From Schlesneria sp. (lineage in GTDB: Bacteria; Planctomycetota; Planctomycetia; Planctomycetales; Planctomycetaceae), in contig JANXOO010000918.1 of the NCBI GenBank assembly GCA_025353525.1, forward strand, positions 1 to 8,443: a DNA stretch of 8,443 nt, in the 5' to 3' direction. Positions 1 to 6,561 of the stretch are shown one piece after another. The position numbers and the translations under genes are program-made. The notes below the pieces were generated by a model. It was not told where the DNA came from and ran no database searches. It was given only the letters and a program-made list of their open reading frames with translations. The first letter of the stretch is position 1. Each line of letters opens with the position of its first letter.

Positions 1-1078
1 GAAAAAACGTCGCGACCAGCAATCCGCAACCGATTGCGGTCATCTGCGTTTTGAAGATTGCTCTTTCGGACATCGGTTCAAAATGCAATTCGATCGTTCG
101 TCGGCGGGTGACGGATCGATGTGTTGCATCGAGTGTTTCAAAGCACTTGACCAGATCGCCCCACTCACCATCGACAACACCCGGTTCGTCGCGCAACGGG
201 TTCTTGCGAGAGATCGACGTTCCAAAAGCGGCCAGCAGATCGCGTGATGTCGAGGGGGCATGTCCCTCGGCGCGTTGTCCATCGATCGTGCAGGTCCATT
301 GTCGGGTCGAGGTTTCCCGAATCAGCTCGGCGACACCGTTTGAACCACGAACGATCAGCCTCCATTCGCTGGCCGCTGACGTCGAATCGATCGACCAGTT
401 CAGTTCGGGCAACGTACGACCTGCCAGAACGACGCTCTGAATCAGTACACCATCGTCCGTTGCAGCAGTCCTCAACCCTGTGACCTGGTTAAAGTCCCCG
501 ATCAGCCAGCGAGGCAGATCGATATCGAGCAGCAGTTCGGCATCGACATCCCGTTGAGCGATCGGCATTCCCGGCGGGGATGTTGCCAGCGATCGTTTTA
601 ACTGCAGAAACCGAACCGGGCCGATTGCTCCTTCGGTGATCGCACGCTTCAGTCGTACGGCGGCCGCATCAAAACGATGCCAGAAGACCGGATAAAGTGT
701 GACGCGATTGTCATCACGAATCAGACTCATTTCATAGGCGAATGTCGATCCCTGCGCTGCACTCGGCATGAACAGGATCGGAAACCCTGCCGTCGCCAGT
801 TGCCGGGCTCCTTCGAGAATTTGTGGTTCGATACCGCCGACAAGGATTGCATCGACCTGTGTATCGACGAGTAAATCTTCCCAGTGTTCGACAAACGCAA
901 CATCGCGAAGCCCGTGCAGCAACTGATCTGCCTGAGGAGTCACCCGCACGGCGTGAGTCAACCGATGCCCGTCGACGCCATCGTTCAGGGCATCAACAAC
1001 CGGTTTTGCGAGCAGATCATCACAAAGCAAGGCAAATCGCATATTCAGAGATTTCATTTCTTCAGGTAGAGCAGGCAT
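1..1078 (-). CDS. Gfo/Idh/MocA-type oxidoreductase-like protein, degenerate, partial (3' end beyond left edge)
   Basis: An uninterrupted minus-strand frame gives 359 residues and runs off the left edge. Residues 14-160 look like a Rossmann domain of the Gfo/Idh/MocA family: strand 'RFALLCDD', then 'VDAILVGG' (75-82), helix 'ILEGARQLATAGFPILF' (87-103), then 'GPVRFLQL' (153-160) leading into a C-terminal alpha/beta domain with 'DIDLPRWLIGD' (185-195). Family hallmarks are missing: there is no GxGxxG after the first strand, the usual EKP is replaced by 'MPS' (104-106), and the His of the catalytic-domain HxxD motif is absent. This suggests a non-catalytic or altered-cofactor member (inference). 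The last visible residues, from about 346 ('MTAIGCGLLVATFF'), become hydrophobic and look like the start of a transmembrane helix. Three in-frame ATGs are possible (1078, 1057, 1042) and none has a good ribosome binding site; the longest is used here. The Rossmann strand begins right after the third, so the true start could be 1057 or 1042. It lies 191 bases downstream of the propeller gene, beyond a palindrome that may end transcription. Confidence 0.75.
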   Translation of the reverse strand, partial: MPALPEEMKSLNMRFALLCDDLLAKPVVDALNDGVDGHRLTHAVRVTPQADQLLHGLRDVAFVEHWEDLLVDTQVDAILVGGIEPQILEGARQLATAGFPILFMPSAAQGSTFAYEMSLIRDDNRVTLYPVFWHRFDAAAVRLKRAITEGAIGPVRFLQLKRSLATSPPGMPIAQRDVDAELLLDIDLPRWLIGDFNQVTGLRTAATDDGVLIQSVVLAGRTLPELNWSIDSTSAASEWRLIVRGSNGVAELIRETSTRQWTCTIDGQRAEGHAPSTSRDLLAAFGTSISRKNPLRDEPGVVDGEWGDLVKCFETLDATHRSVTRRRTIELHFEPMSERAIFKTQMTAIGCGLLVATFF

Positions 1079-1102
1079 CCAGCCAGCTTCGAACTCCAGT
1101 GA

Positions 1103-1224
1103 GGCGACCGGCAGAAAATGAATGACCGCTTGCTGAAAAACGGGGACTGGCTCCAAGGCTTCCAGGCGCCTGTCCCCCTTTTTCAGCAAACCGGCGAATG
1201 GTGACTTTTTTCCTGCCGGTCGCC
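1103..1224. repeat. Nested imperfect palindrome (REP/MITE-like, or bidirectional terminator)
   Basis: The intergenic gap contains two nested pairs of inverted repeats. The outer pair is a perfect 12-base match (GGCGACCGGCAG at 1103-1114 with its complement at 1213-1224), followed inward by A-rich and T-rich tracts. The inner pair is TTGCTGAAAAA at 1130-1140 with its complement at 1179-1189. It continues past one mismatch into GGGGAC (1142-1147) with GTCCCC (1172-1177), then GG/CC. The core therefore has the shape A-tract, GC stem, T-tract on both strands, as expected of a bidirectional intrinsic terminator. The additional outer arms and total size of about 120 bases are more than a terminator needs and fit a mobile palindromic repeat. 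There is no coding capacity. Whether it recurs in the genome cannot be seen here. Confidence 0.7.
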
Positions 1225-1269
1225 CTATGAAGCAACAGGTTTGACAAACAAATCGGCACGCGCGTTTCG

Positions 1270-2511
1270 TTAGTTCGACAAATCAAAGCAAGCCAGTGTT
1301 TTTTCGTTGCGGACAAAGAATCGACCGTTGGATAAAGCCGGAAGAGCCCTGATCGTTCCAGAAAGTAACGATGCCGATCCCGATTGATTGTAGTGCAGTC
1401 GATTCATCGAGACGACTTTCAGGATTCCGTCCGATTGCATGACGAGCAGTTTTCCGTCAGCACCGATCAGCGTCGCATAGACGATTTCGGATGTCGACCA
1501 GAACTCCTTCCGCGTTACAGGGTCAAAGCATTTCAACGTCGGTGCCCCCTGGTCCTGCCGTCCGCTGATTCCGTAGGCGGCACCGTCGTGCAGGATTGGC
1601 GTCGTGTACTGGCTCGACAGAACGTCATCATCCCAGACAACATCAACATTTGAATCGGTCAGTTTCAGCCAGCGAGCTCCAATTCCATAACTCGCCGTCA
1701 AAAGCACATGGTCGCCGTAAAGTACGGGAATCGACGCATTCACAGTGGGGCCCCGCTGGCCAAACGGCGTTTTGAATCGTTCGGCTCCCGTGAGTGGATC
1801 GAGCGACACGAAATTCAGTCGGGTCAGACACAAAAGGTGCCGCGTTCCATTCAGTGTAATGGCGACAGGAGACGAATAACTTGCCTGGTCTCGCACCGAC
1901 GACCAGGCCGTCTTGCCGGTATCGGAATGAAACGCGACAACACCCGCATTCTTTTTGTCGCCGCCGACGATCACAATGACCAGTGTCCCTTCAATCAGTG
2001 GCGACGACCCCGCTCCGAAATAACCGCCGTCGGCTCCAAAATCTTCGTGGGTCTTTCGCTCCCACCGTTTTTTTCCGGTCTTCAGGTCGACGCAGTACAA
2101 TACGCCTTGTGCTGAAAAAGCGTAGATCGCTCCATCCTGAATTGTCGGAACCGCACGCGGGCCATCGTCATCGACGATTCCCGGCCGAAATGTCGTACGA
2201 AATGACGTGGTCCAGATCTGTTCGCCTGACTCTGCATGAAACGCGGTCAATTCGTCTTTGTCGCTATGGCGATGAAACAGAGCGACGATGTTGTCGGAAA
2301 CGGCCGGGCCGGCGAATCCCGATCCGACGCTTGCTTCCCATGTTTTTGTCGGCCGACCGGCCGGCCATCGTTCGGCGATTTTTTCTTCTGTCGCAATCCC
2401 GTTCCTTTGCGGCCCCAGGATCTGGGGCCAATCACCCGCATGAATCTGTTCGACAAAAATCCAGGTAACGCAGAAAACCGGCACCATCGGGATCAGGAAT
2501 CGAAATGACAT
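1270..2511 (-). CDS. Secreted PQQ/BamB-like beta-propeller repeat protein
   Basis: The product is 413 residues. The frame is open further upstream to 2652, but that extension crosses the preceding gene's terminator and encodes nothing family-like. ATG 2511 gives a proper signal peptide: 'MSFRF', a hydrophobic core at residues 5-20, and a likely cleavage site after 'QIHA' (25), with the mature protein opening 'GDWPQILGPQRNG'. That opening is common in planctomycete exported propellers. Blade motifs of the PQQ type (AxDxxTGxxxW) are visible near residues 90-100 (W100), 138-150 (W150), 191-203 (W203), 234-246 (aromatic F instead of W) and 326-338 (W338), with a final partial strand 'TLACFDLSN' closing the ring. 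A weak GGA lies 9 bases upstream of the ATG. The family forms a scaffold or sugar/cofactor-binding propeller outside the cytoplasm. BamB-like folds serve in assembly, while quinoprotein dehydrogenases use PQQ. No dehydrogenase catalytic residues or partner genes are evident, so no substrate is claimed. Confidence 0.9.
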   Translation of the reverse strand: MSFRFLIPMVPVFCVTWIFVEQIHAGDWPQILGPQRNGIATEEKIAERWPAGRPTKTWEASVGSGFAGPAVSDNIVALFHRHSDKDELTAFHAESGEQIWTTSFRTTFRPGIVDDDGPRAVPTIQDGAIYAFSAQGVLYCVDLKTGKKRWERKTHEDFGADGGYFGAGSSPLIEGTLVIVIVGGDKKNAGVVAFHSDTGKTAWSSVRDQASYSSPVAITLNGTRHLLCLTRLNFVSLDPLTGAERFKTPFGQRGPTVNASIPVLYGDHVLLTASYGIGARWLKLTDSNVDVVWDDDVLSSQYTTPILHDGAAYGISGRQDQGAPTLKCFDPVTRKEFWSTSEIVYATLIGADGKLLVMQSDGILKVVSMNRLHYNQSGSASLLSGTIRALPALSNGRFFVRNEKTLACFDLSN

Positions 2512-2521
2512 CAGACTGTTT

Positions 2522-2522
2522 C
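2522..2522 (-). promoter_or_regulatory. Weak ribosome binding site supporting start at 2511
   Basis: On the minus strand a short TGGAAA lies upstream of ATG 2511, with GGA ending 9 bases before it. It is a poor Shine-Dalgarno match. Its only value is that it agrees with the signal-peptide argument for choosing this start over the longer frame to 2652. The coordinate marks the central G. Confidence 0.3.
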
Positions 2523-2631
2523 CACTGTGAGCTTCAATTTTGCTGCGAGATTCCTGAACGAGTGTAGTCGGTCTGCCTGAAGACTGCACTTTCGCCCACG
2601 CATGAAAATCGATCTCGAAACGGCAGATACG

Positions 2632-2674
2632 AAAAAACAGCACACCCCGCAATCATCAATCGCGGGGTGCGCTG
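2632..2674 (-). terminator. Rho-independent terminator of the repeat-protein gene
   Basis: Reading the minus strand from 2674, a 13-position stem with one mismatch (CAGC-x-CACCCCGC type, arms 2662-2674 and 2638-2650) encloses an 11-base loop. A run of six T follows directly (2637-2632). It starts 62 bases after the repeat-protein stop codon, so it should end that transcript and isolate the propeller gene downstream. The stem is GC-rich and the layout is canonical. Confidence 0.85.
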
Positions 2675-2699
2675 CGTCATCCGGTTTTTATCGTCGCAT

Positions 2700-2729
2700 G
2701 CGACCCGGAACCGTTGATTTCAGGGTCGC
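2700..2729. repeat. Short inverted repeat between stop codon and terminator
   Basis: GCGACCC at 2700-2706 and its complement GGGTCGC at 2723-2729 could form a 7-base stem with a 16-base loop, just after the repeat-protein stop. There is no T-tract on the transcribed strand, so it is not itself a terminator. It may stabilise the mRNA 3' end or be chance. Confidence 0.3.
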
Positions 2730-2736
2730 TACGGAA

Positions 2737-5700
2737 TCAAGTCACCGTTATCGTATTTCCGTTCAGGTTTAATGCTCCACCGAAATGGTTTCCGGCATCG
2801 TTCAGCGTAATTGCCGAGGCTCCGGCGTTGGCGTTAATCGTCAGTAGGCCACCGATCTTCAATACGCCGCTATCTGTCACCGCACCACCCGAAATCACGG
2901 TCAACGTTCCTGTCGTAGTGACTGTGCCGAGATCGGTCGCTGTCAGGCTGGTGATTGAAACGGAGTTTCCGACCAGTGAGACAGCAAGTGTATAGGTCGA
3001 TCCCGCCGTGTTCAGAGTGATATTGTTGGTCGCACCGGCATTCAGGTTTGTCGTACCGGTCACGGTGACAACACCGCTATCTGTAATTGCGCCTTTCGAA
3101 ACGACAATCAGATTTCCTGTGACGGTCATTGCACCGAAGTCAACTGCGCTTGCCGATGATATTGTGACATTGTTTCCTTTGAGGATCAAAGCACCGCCGT
3201 ACAAGTTGGTGACGTTGTTGACGCTGATATCGTATCCGCCAGACGAAACGGTTGTTGTATCGATCGTCGTCGTGCCGCCGATCACCATTTTTCCATTGTT
3301 CGTAACAGCACCGTGATCAGAAACGAGGCTCAGGTTCCCGGAAAGGGTAGAAACACCAAGAATCGTACCTGACGCATGCACATTCTTGACAGTGGCGTTG
3401 GTACCAATAAATCCGATCGCGCCGCCGAAATCATGAGATGAGCCCAGCGTGATGGCCGCAGTACCCGCGTTAAAATTCGAGGTACCGGTCACTGTCAGCA
3501 CTCCGCTGTCTGTGATAGCGCCCGTTGTTTTCACGCTCAAATTGCCCGTCACTGTGCTCGTGGAAAGAATCACCGGACCAGTCGCGTTGACTGTTACATT
3601 GACACCTTTGAGAAGCAGGCCCGAACCAAACGTGTTCGCTGATGTCGACAGCGACAGATCGTGACCCGATGCGTCAATCGTCACGAGTAGGGTAACGGCC
3701 AGCTTTCCCGAATTTGACACGGCGCCAGCCGTAGAAGTAATCGTCAATGTTCCTGCCAGTGTCGACGTTCCAAGAACAGTCGCGATGGAATTCGTGAGCG
3801 TCGCGTTCGTTCCCGTCAGACTGATGGCTCCCGTGAAAGATGAGGATTGCGTCAGTGATATCGGATTGGCTCCGGCATTCAGTGCCGTGGTTCCCGACAC
3901 GCTCAAAACTCCGGCATCGGCAATTGTTCCAACGGCCGTCAAAGCGAGATTTCCCGAAACTGCCGAGGCGCCCAATGTGACCGCATGCGCTGATTTCACC
4001 GTCGCGTTGGCCGAGGTCACCAGCAGATTGTTTCTGAACCAGTTGGTTGCAAAACTGAGCGAAACATCTTTCCCGGAGGCAGAGATCGTAGTGATCCCGG
4101 TCACATCGATTTTTCCTGAATTGGTGACGGCCGCCGTTGAGTTGACCGTAAGTGTTCCCGCTGCGGTGATTGCGCCCAGATTCAATCCTGCTGCTTGCAG
4201 GGTGATGTTGTTCCCATTAAGTGATACAGCACCCACGAGCACTTCGGATGCACTCAAAGTGATATCGCTCAACGCTCCCACATTGATATTGGTCGTTCCG
4301 GAGACGTGAAGAGGTGCGGAATTATTTACAACGGCCCCGGTTGATGTAATCGACAGATTTCCTGTGACTACAAGTGTCGCTCCTTGATTCAGTACGACCG
4401 ATCCCGTCGCGGCAACGGTGACGTTATTTCCCGTAAATCCGAGAAAACCGCCAAAGCTGTTCGCTGCATTATTCAACGCGATATCGCTCTTCCCGGCAGA
4501 GACTCTTGCATTCCCGGTCACATCGAGTTTTCCGGAATTCTTGACCGCTCCGGTCGTGGTCACGGTCAAGTCACTTGCCGCCGTAATTACGCCGAGATTC
4601 AAGTCGGTTTTGGCAACCACACTGATGTAGTTCCCGTTCAGAGCGAGGGCACCGCCGAAAGTACTCGTTCCGGTCCCCAACGAAATACTGTTCGCAGCAC
4701 CCGCGTTGATTGTCGTGGTTCCGGTGACACTGATCTTTGTGCCCCAGGTGAGGACCCCGCTCGCTCCCGTCGAGGTCACTGAGAAATTGCCTGTCAGGTT
4801 AGTGTTGTCGAGCCATGTCAAGGTCGCGGCGTTTTTAAATGTCGCGTTTGACCCGATGAAGCCAATCGGTGCTGTAAACGTCGATGCCGCATTCGTCAGC
4901 GTAATCGCAGAGGTTCCGGCGTTGAGAAGCGAAACACCTCCCACCGTCAGCAGGGCGGACCCGGTGATTGCTCCCGTCGCCTTGATATTGAGCCCACCGG
5001 GAGCGGTAACAACGCCAAGAGCCACCGGTCCCGTCGCGGCCACCGTGACCAGGCCGGTACCATTCAGCGTCAAGAGTCCCGTAAACACATTGGACGGCGA
5101 CGAGAGCGTGATCACGGGTGCGGTAATCGTCGTCGTAGTACCGACACTGAGTTTTCCCGTATTCGTGACCGGTGAGCTCGCTATGACTGTCAAGGATCCG
5201 GTCAGCGTACAAACGCCAAGAATCGTAGTGGGCAAGTTGTTGATCGTGGCGCTTGTCCCGACTAATGATATGGCGCCCTGAATGAAGTTCGAAGTGTTCG
5301 TCAGAGAGATGGCGTTCGCGCCCGCGTTGAGCGTCAACGTTCCCGTGACGTTCCAGCGATTTGAACCTGCTGTGCTCACGTCCGAGATCGTCCCGGTGGC
5401 TGTGACCGCCAGAATTCCCGTGGCATCGGTGGTATCCAGTCTCACCGCACCGGTAGCAGCGACGGTCAGATTCTTACCATTAAGAAAGAGGCTCCCGCTA
5501 AAGGCGTTGGTCTTCGTTCCCAGCGTCACGTCTTTTTTAGCACCGCTGTTGTCGGCGACGACTGTCGTCGTTCCAGATACCGCCAGCTTGCCTGAATTCG
5601 TCACGTCCGAGTTCGCCGTCACCGACAAATTGCCGCTTGCCAGTGTGGTTGCCGACAGATTCAGTGGGGTGGTCGAAGTTGAGGCAATGGTCAAATTGCC

Positions 5701-6144
5701 GCCTGAGACTCCTCCGACCGAACCGACATTTGTCAGCGTCAGCGTCAGATTTCCGCTGACACCGTTGACAATCAGAGCGTCAGCACCGCCGCCACCCGTG
5801 AACACGACCGAACTGACATTGCTGTTCGTCGCGCCAACGATTGTTCGATACAAAACACCGTTCAAACTGATCGCTGTCGATGAGGCGCCTGCCGTCGCAG
5901 TAACGGCATCGGCGCCGATGGTACCTGTTATCGTTAAAATGCCCGTTGACGAATCGAACGCAATTCCCAGGATTGGAGCTGTCGTGAGCATCGTCCGTCG
6001 CTCTAGCATTTCGATGCACGCTGGCACCGCCAGGTCATCTCGAAACTGTCCCGATCGCTTCCTCGGACGTGGAGTCGACGTACTGTCTGACAGATTGGAC
6101 CACAGTTTTCTGAACGACTCGTGACGGCTGAAGAAATCCAGCAT
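2737..6144 (-). CDS. Large beta-strand repeat protein with LEPR-XLL-like N-terminus (predicted exported/surface protein)
   Basis: The product has 1135 residues. The start at 6144 is supported by GGAG eight bases upstream. Residues 1-45 are polar and basic (for example 'STPRPRKRSGQFRDD') without a classical hydrophobic signal. 'MLERRTMLT' (46-54) resembles the LEPR-XLL motif found near the N-terminus of giant planctomycete proteins and is presumed to mark export or processing. Residues 55-130 are beta-rich and contain 'FTGGGGADALIVNG', reminiscent of Gly/Asp-rich turns. From about 172 to the end there are 14 imperfect repeats of 67-74 residues, rich in T, S, G, N, V and A, with cores such as 'SGKLAVSGTTT', 'NAGANAISL', 'NTFGSGLLL' and 'NNVTVAATG'. 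These suggest a right-handed beta-helix or stacked-strand fibre like hemagglutinin or adhesin repeats (inference). There are only two cysteines (43 and 311). No C-terminal barrel, LPXTG, PEP-CTERM or dockerin is seen; the protein stops inside the 14th repeat. The frame past the stop does not continue the repeat, and a terminator follows, so the end looks natural. The role is unknown; adhesion or cell-envelope structure is plausible. Confidence 0.88.
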   Translation of the reverse strand: MLDFFSRHESFRKLWSNLSDSTSTPRPRKRSGQFRDDLAVPACIEMLERRTMLTTAPILGIAFDSSTGILTITGTIGADAVTATAGASSTAISLNGVLYRTIVGATNSNVSSVVFTGGGGADALIVNGVSGNLTLTLTNVGSVGGVSGGNLTIASTSTTPLNLSATTLASGNLSVTANSDVTNSGKLAVSGTTTVVADNSGAKKDVTLGTKTNAFSGSLFLNGKNLTVAATGAVRLDTTDATGILAVTATGTISDVSTAGSNRWNVTGTLTLNAGANAISLTNTSNFIQGAISLVGTSATINNLPTTILGVCTLTGSLTVIASSPVTNTGKLSVGTTTTITAPVITLSSPSNVFTGLLTLNGTGLVTVAATGPVALGVVTAPGGLNIKATGAITGSALLTVGGVSLLNAGTSAITLTNAASTFTAPIGFIGSNATFKNAATLTWLDNTNLTGNFSVTSTGASGVLTWGTKISVTGTTTINAGAANSISLGTGTSTFGGALALNGNYISVVAKTDLNLGVITAASDLTVTTTGAVKNSGKLDVTGNARVSAGKSDIALNNAANSFGGFLGFTGNNVTVAATGSVVLNQGATLVVTGNLSITSTGAVVNNSAPLHVSGTTNINVGALSDITLSASEVLVGAVSLNGNNITLQAAGLNLGAITAAGTLTVNSTAAVTNSGKIDVTGITTISASGKDVSLSFATNWFRNNLLVTSANATVKSAHAVTLGASAVSGNLALTAVGTIADAGVLSVSGTTALNAGANPISLTQSSSFTGAISLTGTNATLTNSIATVLGTSTLAGTLTITSTAGAVSNSGKLAVTLLVTIDASGHDLSLSTSANTFGSGLLLKGVNVTVNATGPVILSTSTVTGNLSVKTTGAITDSGVLTVTGTSNFNAGTAAITLGSSHDFGGAIGFIGTNATVKNVHASGTILGVSTLSGNLSLVSDHGAVTNNGKMVIGGTTTIDTTTVSSGGYDISVNNVTNLYGGALILKGNNVTISSASAVDFGAMTVTGNLIVVSKGAITDSGVVTVTGTTNLNAGATNNITLNTAGSTYTLAVSLVGNSVSITSLTATDLGTVTTTGTLTVISGGAVTDSGVLKIGGLLTINANAGASAITLNDAGNHFGGALNLNGNTITVT
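2740..5631 (-). repeat. Array of 14 degenerate coding repeats, about 70 codons each
   Basis: Unit starts, by residue of the 1135-residue protein, are approximately 172, 244, 317, 384, 453, 525, 596, 664, 732, 799, 868, 937, 1011 and 1080. The last unit is cut to 56 residues. Each starts with a strand of type '[NTS]L[ST][VI]', passes 'SG-[KV]-L-x-V-x-G-T-T', then '[IL]-[ST]-L', then 'F-G-G-A-[LI]', and ends near 'TG'. Units of a '[NT]SGKL' type often alternate with a '[DA][SA]GVL...NAG' type. The DNA copies are diverged and not near-identical, so this is an old expansion and not a recent slippage array. Confidence 0.8.
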
Positions 6145-6152
6145 GGCAATAG

Positions 6153-6156
6153 CTCC
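6153..6156 (-). promoter_or_regulatory. Ribosome binding site of the repeat-protein gene
   Basis: GGAG on the minus strand, eight bases before ATG 6144, is a good Shine-Dalgarno core at normal spacing. It fixes this ATG as the start. Confidence 0.7.
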
Positions 6157-6327
6157 ACACTAACCGGGGTGACGCGAAACTCAGTCGAAACGAATGAGTC
6201 GTGATGCTCGAGGGTTCCGTCCCGGGGTTGATCCCGGAGACACAGTTCGAAGTTCGTACTTGTGGCGACAAGACGAATAGTGAACTCTACATCCGTTCCG
6301 GGATTCGACGTTCAATTCATTGACGCT

Positions 6328-6342
6328 TTCGAATTAATCGAA
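6328..6342. promoter_or_regulatory. AT-rich inverted repeat, possible operator
   Basis: TTCGA (6328-6332) and TCGAA (6338-6342) flank a five-base ATTAA centre, about 185 bases upstream of the repeat-protein start. The size and symmetry fit a small regulator site, but a five-base arm can easily occur by chance and no regulator gene is nearby. Confidence 0.2.
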
Positions 6343-6480
6343 GAGAAAGGCAATCCCTTGTCTGCAATTCATGAGAAATCAGCAAGATTTGCCGAAGTCG
6401 TGAACGATCGTCGGCGAACATGCCGGTTGGGAAAAGCTGACCGCTGAAACAACGAAAACATCGTCCGGACACAACGGTTG

Positions 6481-6538
6481 TGACGGTGATGACGCATGAG
6501 AGGCCTGAGGGGTTTGATGCCTCGACTTTGAACCGTCA
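6481..6538 (-). repeat. Nested inverted repeat downstream of the HEAT/cytochrome gene
   Basis: On the transcribed minus strand, 23 bases after the stop codon, TGACGGT (6538-6532) pairs with ACCGTCA (6487-6481). Inside it GAGGC (6523-6519) pairs with GCCTC (6504-6500). Two stacked stems could form a 3'-untranslated hairpin. No T-tract follows, so if it ends transcription it is not a standard intrinsic terminator. Chance is possible given the short arms and internal loops. Confidence 0.3.
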
Positions 6539-6561
6539 AAGAGGGGAACAGGACGATTTGC

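Larger units (their letters stand above)
6145..6561. other. Intergenic region, 417 bases, presumed promoter region of the repeat-protein gene
   Basis: There is no convincing gene here. One plus-strand GTG-started frame of 61 codons (6262-6447) lacks a ribosome binding site and resembles nothing known to me. The stretch must carry the 3' end of the HEAT/cytochrome transcript and the promoter and leader of the repeat-protein gene. Visible elements are a nested inverted repeat (6481-6538), a small palindrome CACAAC-G-GTTGTG (6470-6482) next to the self-complementary GTCCGGAC (6463-6470), an AT-rich inverted repeat (6328-6342), and a possible leader hairpin with CCGGG/CCCGG arms near 6223-6238. 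I could not identify a sigma-70 -35/-10 pair that I would defend. Confidence 0.6.

Noticed and set aside
2511..2632. Sigma-70-like promoter for the propeller gene (TACACT as a -10 element near 2570)
   Set aside because: The -35 position at normal spacing matches the consensus at only about two of six bases, so it is not better than chance.
2512..2652. N-terminal extension of the propeller protein to an ATG at 2652
   Set aside because: It would start inside the terminator of the preceding gene, and it would bury a good signal peptide 47 residues into the protein.
2740..5631. CRISPR or tandem DNA repeat array
   Set aside because: The periodicity is at the protein level. The DNA copies are diverged, lack conserved spaced direct repeats and stay in one open frame.
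2714..6124. Many long plus-strand frames (up to 280 codons, for example 5282-6124) opposite the repeat protein
   Set aside because: They mirror the Thr/Ser/Gly/Val/Asn codons of the real gene, whose reverse complements rarely make stop codons. Their products are Val/Pro/Thr-rich with no recognisable domain, and the repeat pattern and ribosome binding site are on the minus strand.
6262..6447. 61-codon plus-strand frame in the intergenic region
   Set aside because: GTG start without a ribosome binding site, no recognisable domain, and opposite orientation to every supported gene.
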